64,000 bases of DNA from Aurelia coerulea (lineage: Eukaryota > Cnidaria > Scyphozoa > Semaeostomeae > Ulmaridae): assembly GCA_039566865.1 (NCBI GenBank), contig CM076947.1, positions 3,603,501-3,667,500 on the forward strand, given 5' to 3'. Of this stretch, positions 46,851 to 57,521 are shown in pieces (positions within the stretch are counted from its first letter, which is position 1; every line of letters begins with the position of its first letter). A program made the translations under genes and the position numbers. The notes beneath the pieces are model-generated. The model worked only from the letters and a program-made list of their open reading frames with translations, did no database searches and was not told the DNA's origin.

Positions 46851-47269
46851 ACGTTTTTTTTATAAGAAACTGGTTTATAAGAAACTAGTACTACGATGAC
46901 CAAAAATTTAAGAAACTCTAGTACTACGCTCAAGAATAGTTAAGAAACTCTTAACATTCAAATTCTGTATGTCTCTTTTATTCTATGTCTCTCTAACAAA
47001 GGTACCGTCATCTTTTTTAACTTTTAACTACAAAAATTGGTAATTTTTGCCTGAATGTGGATGGCTTATTCGTGATGACAATGCCAATGTAAAATGGAAG
47101 CCCTTTGTCGAGAAGAAGCCTCAAATTTGAACAATATCGCAATTTTAGGCCCAAAAAAATAAGAAACAAATTAAGAAACTTTTACTACTAAAACACCGAA
47201 ATTTCCATGCGAAATTAAGGAACTTTTAATACTAAGTGCTGATGCAAGTTCCTTATAAAAAAAAACGTG
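46851..47269. mobile_element. TA-flanked MITE in the MULE 3' region
   Basis: TA at 46849-46850 and 47270-47271 flanks termini CACGTTTTTTTTATAAGAAA and CTTATAAAAAAAAACGTG. The body is rich in TTAAGAAACT words and belongs to the same family as 39581-39965 and 49797-50164. Confidence 0.75.
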
Positions 47270-47887
47270 TATTCGTTTCATTATTATCATTATAGACTGC
47301 TACCAGTTGGGAAGCAGTTCCATACCAAAGACTGTGGGAGAATATAAGTAAGATATGATTGATTTCCTCTACATGGACAAGTACGGGTCTATCTTAGGCC
47401 TAATTTACACGATTCATTTAGCTTTGTCAACTATCATTTTTCTCAAGCCCATTTGACATCAATAGTGGTTTAACTGAATTACGATCATCGTTTTGTTACT
47501 GAGATATGATAAATGTTCTGTTAATTTGAAAAAGTTATTAATTTAAAGTCTAATTACTGTTGTAACTTCTCTACGCTCCATATCCCGGGAATGGTGATCA
47601 GTCAAATGTTTAACAGTGATACTCAGTTGAGAAGTCTTTACTTTTACCAAAAAACAAGCTCGAAATTTTAAACTCAAAAAAATAGCAAATCCATTTCTCT
47701 TGACCCCTAAAAAATCCGAAAAATAAAAAGGAAATTTATCAGTAACTCAATTTCTCAGCAATCCCAAAAACACAAAGCCACGTTTTCTTGAAAATAGCAA
47801 AATGCCAAGAAAATGACATGACCATCCACGTCAAAATACATCCCCTTGGGGGCTGCATAGCCTCATAATTTCCCTTTTACTGGAAAT

Positions 47888-48113
47888 TTGTTCATTCGTG
47901 GTCACTCGTGTTCATTCGTGGTCACTCGTGTTCATTCGTGGTCACTCGTGTTCATTCGTGGTCATTCGTGGTCACTCGTGGTCATTCGTGGTCACTCGTG
48001 TTCATTCGTGGTCACTCGTGTTCATTCGTGGTCATTCGTGTTCATTCGTGGTCACTCGTGGTCATTCGTGGTCACTCGTGTTCATTCGTGGTCATTCGTG
48101 TTCACTCGTGTGG
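47888..48113 (-). repeat. Right MULE end: 10-bp tandem array (about 22 units)
   Basis: Units TTCATTCGTG and GTCACTCGTG in variable order are the reverse complement of the left array, running to GTGTGGTGTTTTAGACTAGA at the tip. All frames are open across the array because of its composition; those ORFs (MFIRGHSC-type) are not genes. Confidence 0.9.
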
Positions 48114-48139
48114 TGTTTTAGACTAGATCGCAAAATTAG

Positions 48140-48528
48140 CCCCATGCCTAACGTCGAAACATTTGCAAGTACAATTTCTTAATTCGAACGCGAATTCGAA
48201 TGAAAACTTTCCTTTCTTGCTTTGCAAAGGTATCCTTCGAAACTGCGCCCGATATTCGTGCTCTACCAGAGTGGTTATGTGCCCGCTTTATGAGAATTTA
48301 TGAGTAGTAATACCATCCCATAACCACAATACTTTACGAAAACATTGATATGGAAAATATCACGTGAAAACTAAACTAGTAACACTGCAATAATGTAATC
48401 AATATTCCCTGACAATATTCCTCTGTTGCGTTGCTTGCCCGAGGCTTTAAAACTGCTATTATATTAAGGTAGTTTCAGGATCATGTCAAACCCCCAAAAC
48501 TTTCGCAAAAAGTGCATTACAAATAGTC
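48140..48528. other. Gene-free stretch
   Basis: Nothing supportable. Confidence 0.35.
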
Positions 48529-48537
48529 CTACCTCAC

Positions 48538-48951
48538 CAGTATCCGATTGTTCACTCTCTTCGCTTCACTTTTGGGAAACTGCATTGCAGAGAAATCGCA
48601 CAACTTAACCTCGTCATCCACAGTTCTTGAAGTACTGCGTTCTTTTTCCCATCTGCGAAGGTCGATTTCTCTTTCGATTAATCTATTCATATGGTCCAGT
48701 CTCTTTTGCTTGGTATTGATATCGATCGATGTGCTATCAATAACGCGCATTAGCTGCTTCAACAGCGATTTAATGTAGGCCATCTTGGAAGCTTCTTCGA
48801 AATCAGCAAATGGAAAATTACCCCCCTTCCAAGGTTTTCTCTGCTGCGATTTAACCCCCCTGGTGACGTTAACCCCCCTGACAAGATACCTCAGTCTGTC
48901 TCCTGTTAGTTTAGCTACTAAAATCCCCCCGACTGAGCTGGTTCCTTTCAT
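48538..48951 (-). CDS. Hypothetical protein exon, basic/helical
   Basis: The frame opens with MKGTSSVGGILVAKLTGDRL, passes through a KPWKGGNFPFADFEEASKM segment, then a charged helical stretch (KQKRLDHMNRLIEREIDLRR), and ends at an ACTG/GTGAGG donor near 48537. I do not recognise it. It may form one gene with the USP-like ORF at 49508-49726 on the same strand. Confidence 0.35.
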
Positions 48952-49507
48952 ATTTTTGAATTTTCAAAATGTACGGGTGCTCCCGCCAAATCTGAGCACC
49001 CCTACATGCAGCACTGTCATTGGTTGATTCGCTTCCATGGGTGCTCAAACTTGTATAATTTACAAGCCATGGGTGCTCAGTCGCGCTGGCTATCCAAGAG
49101 ACAATTAATTCCGAGTATGTAGAATGTTGGAAGAGCAAACCAGGGGGGGGGGGGGTTTCAAATGAAGCTCTCTTGACTTCTATCTTTGAATGTGCGAAGG
49201 AGGAAAGACGGGTGCAACATAACCATGAGATGACGTAAATAAATAACAGCGAATTTCAGTCAGTCGGGGGGGGGGGGGGTGTTGTATGTGTTCTGGGAAA
49301 TGTTGTCTTTGCCTCGTTAGGCAATATTCTGCCTTTCTTAGAGAATTGCACTGAAACACAGTTGAAAATAAAGTACTTTCAGTCAAGAAATCTGACGGTT
49401 GCTTCAGCACCCTTCGCACCCCTCTCAATCCGCCACTGAAAACGTACCACTGTAACATGAACACGCTATTTTCCGACAGTTGATGCAGTATCTCAGCTCC
49501 AACGAAA

Positions 49508-49726
49508 CTACTTAGAGGTCAAAAAGAGGCATCCACATGGGACGTTCTCCACGAAATTAGATATCAAACAAGCATAAAACTCTGCAGCATCTTTTTGGCC
49601 TTCATTGTTGGGGTTAAAAGATTCCGGATCAAGGATTAGAGCAAATTCTTGGATCACTTTTAGAGTCAGTGGCCTCTCAGTTCTTTTTGCAAGACGAATC
49701 TTGCACATAGACCCCCCTCGGGACAT
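49508..49726 (-). pseudogene. Fragment resembling a ubiquitin-specific protease
   Basis: KVIQEFALILDPESF followed by QKDAAEFYACLISNFVEN is reminiscent of the QQDAxEFxxxLLD block of USP catalytic domains. Neither the Cys box nor the His box is visible nearby, so at best this is one exon of a degraded or distant copy. Confidence 0.35.
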
Positions 49727-49796
49727 TCACTCACCCAGCAGCTTGTCAGCAAATGTTTTATAATAGCGACTGTGTTTATGTGCATGTATGTATGTA

Positions 49797-50164
49797 CACG
49801 TATTTTTTTTGTAAGAAACGAAGAATTTGGGCCAGCACTGACAGTTTCTTACAATTATCATATTTTGAGTACTCAGAGTTTCTTACGAGTTTCTCAGAGG
49901 TTCCATAACAATCTTCATGTTCACTACCTCGTGAACATTTCAAAACAAGGTTGTTAAGCCTTTCCAATGTTTAAACATTACTCAAGTACCTTACCAGTAA
50001 TGTGATACAGGAAACGAGTGAAAGCAAAATAAAAATATGTCAATGATTTCCTTTATCAAATGGATTGTTTCTAAACTCATATTTTCCCCGTACTGGAGTT
50101 TTTTAATTTTTTGGCGGTCTGAGAGTTGAGTTTATATGGGCAGTTCCTTATAAAAAAATACGTG
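49797..50164. mobile_element. TA-type MITE, near full-length copy
   Basis: Left terminus CACGTATTTTTTTTGTAAG follows TA. The right end is CCTTATAAAAAAATACGTG (followed by TG, so the duplication is imperfect). The body is shared with 39290-39580 (inverse) and with the fragments at 16810-17020 and 12610-12775. Confidence 0.75.
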
Positions 50165-50272
50165 TGTATAATTATTTAGCCTGGATAACACTGTGCAATA
50201 AAAAAGATTGGTATAAATAGTGGTTCAGCTGTTTTATCGGTCTACTTTTCCTTAGGTGAATACAATGACATC

Positions 50273-51229
50273 ATGGCTGAGATATCATTCTTTGATGAAA
50301 GTGATGACGACGACATTGAAGCTACAGAGACGGGAGAAGTTGATTACGAATCATGGGTTAGATTTGGAGAATGGATTTCCACGATGCTGTTGTGGCTTAG
50401 AGCAAGATTCCAAGTTACGGACTCTGCGATGTCATTCCTATTAATGCTCATTTCGGTAATGCTTAAAGTTACTGTCAGCCCTCTAGCCACAATCTTTCCA
50501 TCAACAATATATTTACTGACGAAACGCCATGGACTTCCTACTGATATTGAAAGCCTTGCAAGTGTAGTTTGTCCAAACAACGAATGCAACAAACTTTACA
50601 AGCTAACAGACTTAGTTGCAGATGGCACGGAAAACGCTTTGTCTTGTGAATGCTCCGATGTGAGATATGGCAGTCGGTGTGGCTCGAAGTTACTGGGTTC
50701 AAAGCAGTTGTCGCGGGGTAGGATCAAAGTTGTCCCCAAAAAAGTATATCTTTTTCAACCACCGAGTCAGTGGTTGAAAGAGCTATTCCAATCAGCAGAA
50801 TTCAGGAATCTCCTTCAGAAACGCTTCGAAAGAAATGGAGATGATAATTCTCAAGAGGATGCATGGGACGGATACATGTGGCAAAAGTACCAGAGAGATC
50901 CTGTCGATAACTCAGAGTTACTATGTCTTAAAAACAATATTGCTTTTATGTTTAATGTGGATTGGGTAAAGCCGTATAAAAGAAGCGAATACAAAATCGG
51001 ACTGATGTACTTATCAATTCTGAATCTGCCACGTTCACAGCGAATGTTAAAGAAGTGGACGCTTGTTTTGGGAGTCATTCCGGGACCCGGAGAACCTAAA
51101 ATTCACATCAATACTTTTCTTGAGCCACTTGTGAATGATTTAATGAAACTGTGGGCAGGGATAGCAATTCCTATAGACGAGACTATGATTCATTGCAGGG
51201 CTCTTTTATTGTTTTTATTTGGTCCATAA
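50273..51229 (+). pseudogene. CACTA/EnSpm (Tnp2-like) transposase fragment
   Basis: ATG at 50273 starts an acidic N-terminus, then a hydrophobic stretch and a Cys cluster (VVCPNNECNKLY, SCECSD, GSRCGSKLLG). The Tnp2 core follows: WDGYMWQKYQ, NIAFMFNVDWVKPYKRSEYK, LYLSILNLPRS-like, VIPGPGEPKIHINTFLEPLV. The ending KLWAGIAIPIDETMI departs from the family where it should continue for several hundred residues, and a neighbouring frame (LWAG to REGAI-type) suggests a frameshift near 51160. The copy is C-terminally truncated. Confidence 0.7.
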
Positions 51230-51924
51230 AATTTACTGTAAATACTGTAGATGAAAGGAAGCCACTCTTTAGATTAAAGCATGTTAGACCAGTGATTCTA
51301 ACGATAGAAAATGTTGAAAGTTCATGGCTTATCGATAAATCATACACTGGACCGATTTTGAAAATTTATGACTTAATCTTTAGCAAAATGTTCTATGATT
51401 TTCTGCAATTTTCTATCTTCAGTTTGTAGAGCTTTACCCTAAGGGAGTTTCTAAATTTTTGTTTTCCAAAATACTGAAAACGAACACAAAACAGTCATCT
51501 AATTTTCTAAAGACTCGGCATGAATAGAAAAAGAGAAAACTTTCTCGGGATGATTTGAGGCTTTAGAAATCGGTTTTTGAAATTGAAAATTTCCTGTGAC
51601 ACATCAATCCAATCTCCAAAGAGGCGCGCCAGTATCAAACTGTCCAGCCTTGACCCATAAAATACCCTTTTACTCATAAACAATACGTTCTTTGTTGGTA
51701 GTTTATTACATCATTATCATTTCATTCAAAAACTCTACATGTATTTTTTGTATGAAAAAGCTAGCTAAAAAGAAACAGTAGGTTCAAGCCGGGGGGGGGG
51801 GTACTCACATTTTTTTCATGGGGACATGCCGCTGAACAGGGTATCATTTTCAGGATTACTCATGGCCAGGTCTATAACGCCGACCTCGCGGACCACGCGG
51901 ACCTTCCCGAGAACCATGCTATAG
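51230..51924. other. Gene-free stretch
   Basis: No coding evidence after the Tnp2 fragment. A G-run lies at 51791-51800. Confidence 0.35.
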
Positions 51925-52225
51925 ACTGAAATTCTAAAATGCGGACCTGTATTTCGCGGACTTTTTAACAGGTCCGCAAAATCAAGGTCCGCGTTTTAGA
52001 ATTTTAATATAGGCTGAAATTCTGAAACGCGGACCTGTATTTCGCGGACTTTTTAACAGGTCCACAAAATCAAGGTCCGCGTTTTAGAATTTTACTATAG
52101 GCTGAAACTGTAAAGCGCGGACCTTTATCTCGCTGACTTTTTGCTAGGTCTGTGAAGTCAAGGTCCTTGTTTTAGAATTTAACTATAGGCCGAAATTCTA
52201 GACCGCAGACCTTGATTTCGCGGAT
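51925..52225 (+). repeat. Tandem repeat, about 103-bp unit with internal dyads, three copies
   Basis: GCGGACCTGTATTTCGCGGA recurs near 51940, 52030 and (diverged) 52118, each followed by CAGGTCCGCAAAATCAAGG-like sequence and TTTTAGAATTTT. Each unit contains an internal inverted pair GCGGACCTG...CAGGTCCGC. Confidence 0.8.
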
Positions 52226-52415
52226 TTTTACCAAATTTTTAACTTAGCCTTCCTATCAAAATATCATTGAAAATCGATCAAACCAATTAGACAAGAAATA
52301 GGATCTTGAAAACCATCGCCAGTATCCCTCGAAGTTTTTACTGTAGGTTTAGGCCCAACGGCAAGATATGTTTCGATCAAAGGTTGTCGGCGGATAGTTG
52401 TTTGATAGTCGGACC

Positions 52416-52718
52416 TGTACCAAAATACAAGGCTAAACTTGGCCTTGTACAGGCCAGGTTTTAGCCTTGTAGAGGGGATTATGACCTTGTCATGACCTTG
52501 TAATAACCTTGGAAGAAAACTACAAGGCTATCAGTAAGATTCCAAGCTGCAACCAGTCTAACACAAGGTTTCCACAAGGTTTCCACAAGGCTAATTAGCA
52601 TTTTTCAAGCCATTTACAAGGTTACAGCAAGGCTATTCCAGGCTATAACAAGGTTACAAGGCCATAACTACAAGGCTTGTACATGGCTATTATATGGCCT
52701 TGTATTTTCGTACAGGGA
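52416..52718. mobile_element. Small inverted-repeat element rich in CAAGG words
   Basis: Termini TGTACCAAAATACAAGG and CCTTGTATTTTCGTACA form a 17-bp inverted repeat with one mismatch. Inside, ACAAGGCT/ACAAGGTT words occur more than ten times, CCTTGT-oriented in the left third and ACAAGG-oriented in the right. No target duplication identified. Confidence 0.65.
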
Positions 52719-52725
52719 GGATTAA

Positions 52726-52966
52726 AGGGATTGAATCCATATAAATAGCTGAGCGTTAACGCTAATGCTGACAAACTGCTGACGGCCCTTTGTTATCGCA
52801 CAATTGTGCTAAAGTCATTAGTAGTGGAGATCAAAGAATTCTTAATCCTTGCTTTCTTAATCCTTGCTAATGACTTTAGCACAATTGTGCGATAACAAAG
52901 GGCCATCAGCAGTTTGTCAGCATAGCGTTAACACTCAGCTATTTATATGGACTCAATTCCTTTAAT
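52726..52966. mobile_element. Foldback element with about 100-bp arms
   Basis: The left arm (TTAAAGGGATTGAATCC... to GTGCTAAAGTCATTAG) and the right arm are inverted copies with few differences over about 98 bp, separated by about 45 bp. TTAA lies at both outer edges, but because it is itself palindromic this does not prove a duplication. No ORF. Confidence 0.8.
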
Positions 52967-52970
52967 ATCT

Positions 52971-54100
52971 CCAAACACAAGATAAATGTTCTCAAAACTC
53001 TGATAAACTTACAACATTTGTTTGCACTGCGAATGTAGATCCACTTTTTCCAAAACGTAACTGTCCCTGCCGTGCCTTGACTTTTATCATACTGATGTCA
53101 TATGATCTAGCAGAAGGAAATTATATTGGTCCTTCGAAGTGTGGGTTCGCGTTCTAGATCTTTTCTTTTGGGCAAAATTCTAAAGCGAGGGTCTTATTTG
53201 ACCCAAGATTTTGCAATAGACAAGAACTGCCCTTTTTATTTTCAGGAAGTGCCCCTTCAGCTTAGTTAAAAAGTGCCCTTCTAGTGCAGTGCCCCCTAGT
53301 TTGAGATGCTTCCTACGTCCTTTAAAAAAAATCATGTCTACCTGTCTTCCAATCTGACCTGTAAGAAGAAAAAGAAGCAAAAGGTAACCTACCTACTTAC
53401 GGAAAGTGAGATAGTTAACTTTTTAGGCCTACTCAGCTGCAAAAGGGCAAGGCCATTCCATAGGTAAATTGTTTCTTCTTTCACAATGCTACGGTGGGAG
53501 GCATTTAGTATTCACGGTTGCTAGAGAATTGCTGATGTTGTATCGGGTGAGTCAGAAAAAACGTGGGGTGTTTGGCGGACTGCGACATTGCGTTTAGCCA
53601 CCCGACCGTTGTGAACTAAATTATTCCGTGCAGCCATTAATCTGACTTAGATCATAAACTTTTCCCCATCGAAATGGATCATGTGATTCATTATTTAAAA
53701 AAGATTTTCCTTCCTAATACTTTGCATGGTATTCTTGCAAACTGAAGAAACTTTTAACCAAGCCCCTTCAGCATCTTAGCCTTGCCAAAGCTGCAGCTAC
53801 ACGTGGTATTAACTGGGGAGCATGAAACAGTTCGGAAATAGTGTTTTCTCCCCTGGGATGCCATGTCACCTCATAACTCGTCCTGCGAAGAGAATAGGGA
53901 CTTTAAGCATGAACAACGACAACGCCAACGCTAAGTCTCACGTTACCGTTTCCGTTTGCGATCTGCATGTACGTCATTAAGCTTTGTGACGAGAACGTAA
54001 CGTTTATCATGTGCTTTGGACACAAGGAACTAAAGTTTTGGTTTTGGCGGGAAAATTCCTTCTTTTTTATTTCACTTCACACACGCTCTAAAACTTCAAC
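52971..54100. other. Gene-free stretch, 5' flank of the Harbinger gene
   Basis: No genes. The region around 53905-53950 (GGACTTTAAGCATG and ACGACAACGCCAACG) resembles termini often seen at cnidarian Harbinger elements, but I could not match a right end. Confidence 0.3.
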
Positions 54101-55183
54101 ATGCCAAATTTACACGAAATTAGAGGTGCCTTACTTGCAGCCTATGATCTTGGAGCGATAGATGATGTAGAGTTTGCTTTGCTGTATGATTTAAACACGT
54201 CAAAAAACCTCGAAATTCCATATTGGCAGTATGAGCAATTCAATTTAGAAAATATGAACGCAGATGAATGCAAGGCAGAATTTAGATTCGAAAAAGAAAA
54301 TCTACACGATTTGGTTGATGCTTTACAACTAGAAGAAGAACAAATAATGTACAATCGATTAAAAGTAGATACAATCGAATCAGTTTGTATCCTTTTAAAA
54401 CGTTTTGCATATCCATGTCGATATTCAGATATGGTGCCAAGATTTGCTAGGCCAGTTGCTGAAATCTGTGTCATCAATAACCACATGATGAATTTGATAT
54501 ATAATCAATGGGCCTTTTTGCTGACAGAGTTTAATCGTGAACTACTTTCACCCTCAAATCTCCAAAGATATGCCAATGCAGTACATGCAAGGGGGGCACC
54601 TTTGCACAACTGTTGGGGATTTGTAGATGGTACTGTTCGTCCTATATCAAGGCCAGGTCGAGATCAGCGAGTGGTGTATAATGGACACAAACGTGTCCAT
54701 GCAATAACATTTCAATCTGTTGCTACGCCTGATGGATTGGTTGGGTAACTACATGGCCCATATGAAGGGAAACGCCATGACAGTGGGATTCTTCGAGAAT
54801 CGGGTCTTCTCCAGGATCTCGAGCAGTATTATGTGTCTCCAGATGGGCAGATGATGTGTATATATGGTGATCCAGCATATGCACTTAGACAACAGCTACA
54901 GGCACCATTCAGGAATGCCATCCTTACAGAAGAGCAACAGCTATGGAACAAAAGCATGAGCTCAGTCAGGGTCAGTGTGGAATGGCTTTTTGGGGATATT
55001 GTAAATTATTTCAAATTTCTGGATTTCAAGAAGAACTTAAAAGTCCAACTCAGTGCCGTAGGCAAAATGTACATTGTTGGAACAATCCTTAAAAATGCAA
55101 GAAATAGTTTGTATGGCAGTACTACTTCTTCTTTTTTTGATTTAGATCCGCCAAATTTGGAAAATTATTTTGTGAGGCTTTGA
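54101..55183 (+). pseudogene. PIF/Harbinger-type DDE nuclease, single in-frame stop
   Basis: ATG at 54101 starts a 361-codon frame broken only by TAA at 54746-54748. The catalytic triad is intact: Asp 176 in WGFVDGTVRPI, Asp 257 in CIYGDPAYAL and Glu 294 in RVSVEWLFGD. Supporting blocks are VYNGHKRVHAITFQSV and GPYEGKRHDSG. The stop falls between ATPDGLVG and LHGP, where relatives have Asn or His. There are no introns. A length of about 360 residues is normal for HARBI1-type nucleases. Either a very young pseudogene or a base-call/polymorphism issue; the C-terminal 145 codons are open. Confidence 0.75.
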
Positions 55184-55971
55184 TGAAATTTTTATTTCAA
55201 ATACATATCTTTGATGTAACATTTCAGAGTAATCTTAGTGAACTCAGAAGTCAGGATAATTTATAAACCATTCCAAATTTCATTGGGAAGCCCTTTGGAG
55301 ATACACTTTGCTGTTCCACAGCAGTACAAACCATTTTCCTTCAAAGCATTTTTTTTATATAATCAATTAAAATATACAAACTCAACAAGTATATCTACTG
55401 TGCCTATCATGGCAGGAATAGACATTAGGTCATCGGAGTTCCCACCATGAAAGGCACCAGGGGCGGCGCTCAATGGTATAAACTGTATGAGCCTCATACC
55501 ACTTTTTTTCAAAGCTTCCCTAAAAAAACCTTCATAGGGCAAATTTTGTGTCAGCCTTCCATTCTGCTTGACTCAGTAGCGGAGGCGCATTACGTGATCA
55601 AATGGTGATTCAAATGTCAACGCCAACGTAACTTTGTGTCTGGCTTGTTCCGACAAAAGATATGTAATTACCTGCTAATCCGTTATGAATCATAATCTAT
55701 GGTACTATTGATAGCTATTGAATCACGAGGGCAGTTATGGCCACGGTATGAGTTTCTCATTTCCCATACCATGATGTCACTAAACTTTTGTCTTGGTGGC
55801 CCTCTGTTACGTCATGGCGTATTGTAAACCTAACGTGAAACAAAGCGACCTGTCTTCCATGGTATGAGTTTTCGATTTCTCATACCGTGGCCAATCTAAC
55901 CATTCATCTCAACACTACGCTGATCTCGCTTACTTTCGTCTTCGAGCCGTGCCGTGTCTATACTTTATAAC

Positions 55972-56220
55972 ATGGATCGGGTTTTAGGAAGGGAGTACCT
56001 TTGGGGTGTTTCAAATATTTTCTCTATTTTGTCAACTCAAAGACGATTAACTCACGAACAACGACTTCGGCTAAAAAGAGACGGAAGACCATTCCCAAAA
56101 GTTACCGTAAAATACTTAGCGAGTAACACTGCATACGAGAAATTTCCGTGGATTTGTGGAAAAGTAGAAAAGAATACCTACTTTTGTTGGCCATGTCTCG
56201 TTATGGGTGATTTATCAAAG
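55972..56220 (+). pseudogene. TTF-type zinc-finger N-terminal exon of a hAT-derived protein
   Basis: ATG at 55972; RRLTHEQRLRLKRDGRPFP, then YEKFPWICGKVEKNTYFCWP with CLVMG, as in the TTF finger that precedes DUF4371 in ZMYM1-like hAT proteins. The exon ends at a consensus AAG/GTGAGT (56221). No following exon is visible within the element, so the core has been lost. Confidence 0.6.
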
Positions 56221-56439
56221 GTGAGTTTTTTCACCAGATTGAGTTTCCCAAACACCAAATTGGCCCGGAGGGGGGGGGGGTACTTAGTATATTTATCCTA
56301 TTGGAATATGCTGAACAAAAGTTTTTCAGGGCGGGTTGTTGATAAGTGCAGTCACCGATTTTTTTCCAGGGTGTGCTTTTTCGATTTGTTGGCCATTATG
56401 AGAGGGCTTGTATGTGACCATCAGCCATAATTATAGACG

Positions 56440-56760
56440 TGGCTCCGAGCTCTTTACCGCGTTCACTGGCCATGGTATGAGAATCACAATCCTCATACTG
56501 TGCCCTTGAGGTGGTAATACAGGAAGGGCTATGTGCCTGTGGCTAAATTTTTTCTCATGGCTGAAAGCCCTTTAGCCACGTTCATTGGCCATGGTATGAG
56601 GGTCACAATCCTCATACTGTGCCCTTGAGGTGGCAATACAGGAAGGACTATGTGCCTGTGGCTAAATTTTTTCTCATGGCTGAAAGCCCTTTAGCCACGT
56701 TCAGTGGCCATGGTATGAGGGTCATGATCCTAATACCTTGCCTTGAGGGTGATGTGGCTA
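56440..56760 (+). repeat. Tandem repeat, 118-bp unit, about 2.6 copies
   Basis: GGCCATGGTATGAG recurs at about 56469, 56588 and 56706. Each unit contains TTTAGCCACGTTC, CCTCATACTGTGCCCTTGAG and CAGGAAGG-ACTATGTGCCTG, with the last copy truncated. Confidence 0.85.
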
Positions 56761-57115
56761 AAAACAGAGGGCTAAAAGGCGTATATCTTTTCAGTAACAT
56801 GATTTTTCCAAATTCAAATTGGCCGTGGCCTAAGGCCGCTATTATTTCCTCTTTGCAGAAGGAGAAACTTGTGTGCATTCAACTTGAAATTTAGAGAAAA
56901 TCTAAGACTTTGATTCATCAAAAATGCTAATTTTTCCCGGGGCTTCGCCCCTGGACCCCAATGGGGGGCTTACAGCGCCCCCCATACCCCCAGCTGGACT
57001 GGTTAACAATTCCTTCGCTTCGCGAAGAAATTGTTAACTTTCGTTTTTGAGCATTTCAAAATTTCACAAAACTAATACCAAAAAAATTTCGCTCCCAGCC
57101 GCCCCTGAAAGGCAC

Positions 57116-57521
57116 TTACAATTCAAAAATTATAATATACTGAAAGAAAGAACAACAAACTCAGAGACAAAGTTAATGCCTGTCTCGCATTTGCTGTCAG
57201 GCAATGACATCAAACATTTTAGAATTTGGGAGAAAATAGGTGCAAGGCAGTTTACAGAGGGCCCCACCCGCGGACAAACAGCCACCACCCCTCACCACAT
57301 GTGCCACCCCCACCGGGATAACACATGAAACTAAAGGTCAGCAGCCGGCCATCCACACAGCAGGACCCAATCCACCCACCACCCCGCACCTACACCCTAA
57401 GATAAAAATGTACAGTTGTCTATCGCCTAACATCAAATGAGAGACAGAATTTTCTACAAAAACTACCAAAATCACTCAAAAGGATATTTGGGGGGGGGGA
57501 TGCTGCTGCTTTGTTTACGCT
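57116..57521. other. Gene-free stretch
   Basis: Pro/Thr-rich ORFs at 57240-57440 reflect CCACC-rich composition. A G-run lies at 57490-57499. Confidence 0.35.

Larger units (their letters stand above)
36606..48129 (+). mobile_element. Complete 11.5-kb Mutator-like element (MULE)
   Basis: Ends are inverted copies: TCTAGTCTAAAACACCACAC at the left, and its reverse complement with a one-base difference near the tip at the right. They are flanked by exact 10-bp target duplications GCAAAATTAG (36596-36605 and 48130-48139). Each end continues inward as an array of 10-bp units. The interior encodes a spliced transposase with a SWIM zinc finger on plus. The 10-bp duplication fits MULE superfamily behaviour (8-11 bp). 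The introns and 3' region hold younger insertions, among them a piggyBac-type MITE and members of a TA-flanked MITE family. The exact duplication argues that the insertion is not ancient. Confidence 0.88.
55458..57107. mobile_element. 1.65-kb hAT element with exact 8-bp target duplication
   Basis: Termini CAGGGGCGGCG and CAGCCGCCCCTG are flanked on both sides by AAAGGCAC (55450-55457 and 57108-57115), the hAT signature. Inside are a TTF-finger exon (55972-56220), a 118-bp tandem repeat (56440-56760), GGTATGAG/CTCATACC inverted words and a GGGGCTTCGCCCC hairpin near 56940. A full transposase is absent, so the element is non-autonomous or decayed. Confidence 0.85.

Noticed and set aside
47888..48182. 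Three overlapping open frames rich in HSCSFVVTRVHSW-like repeats
   Set aside because: They are translations of the 10-bp terminal array, open in all frames by composition, with counterparts on the other strand at 36555-36813.
49437..49446. CCGCCACTG as the end of another hAT element
   Set aside because: No partner CAGTGGCGG terminus or matching 8-bp duplication was found in the window.
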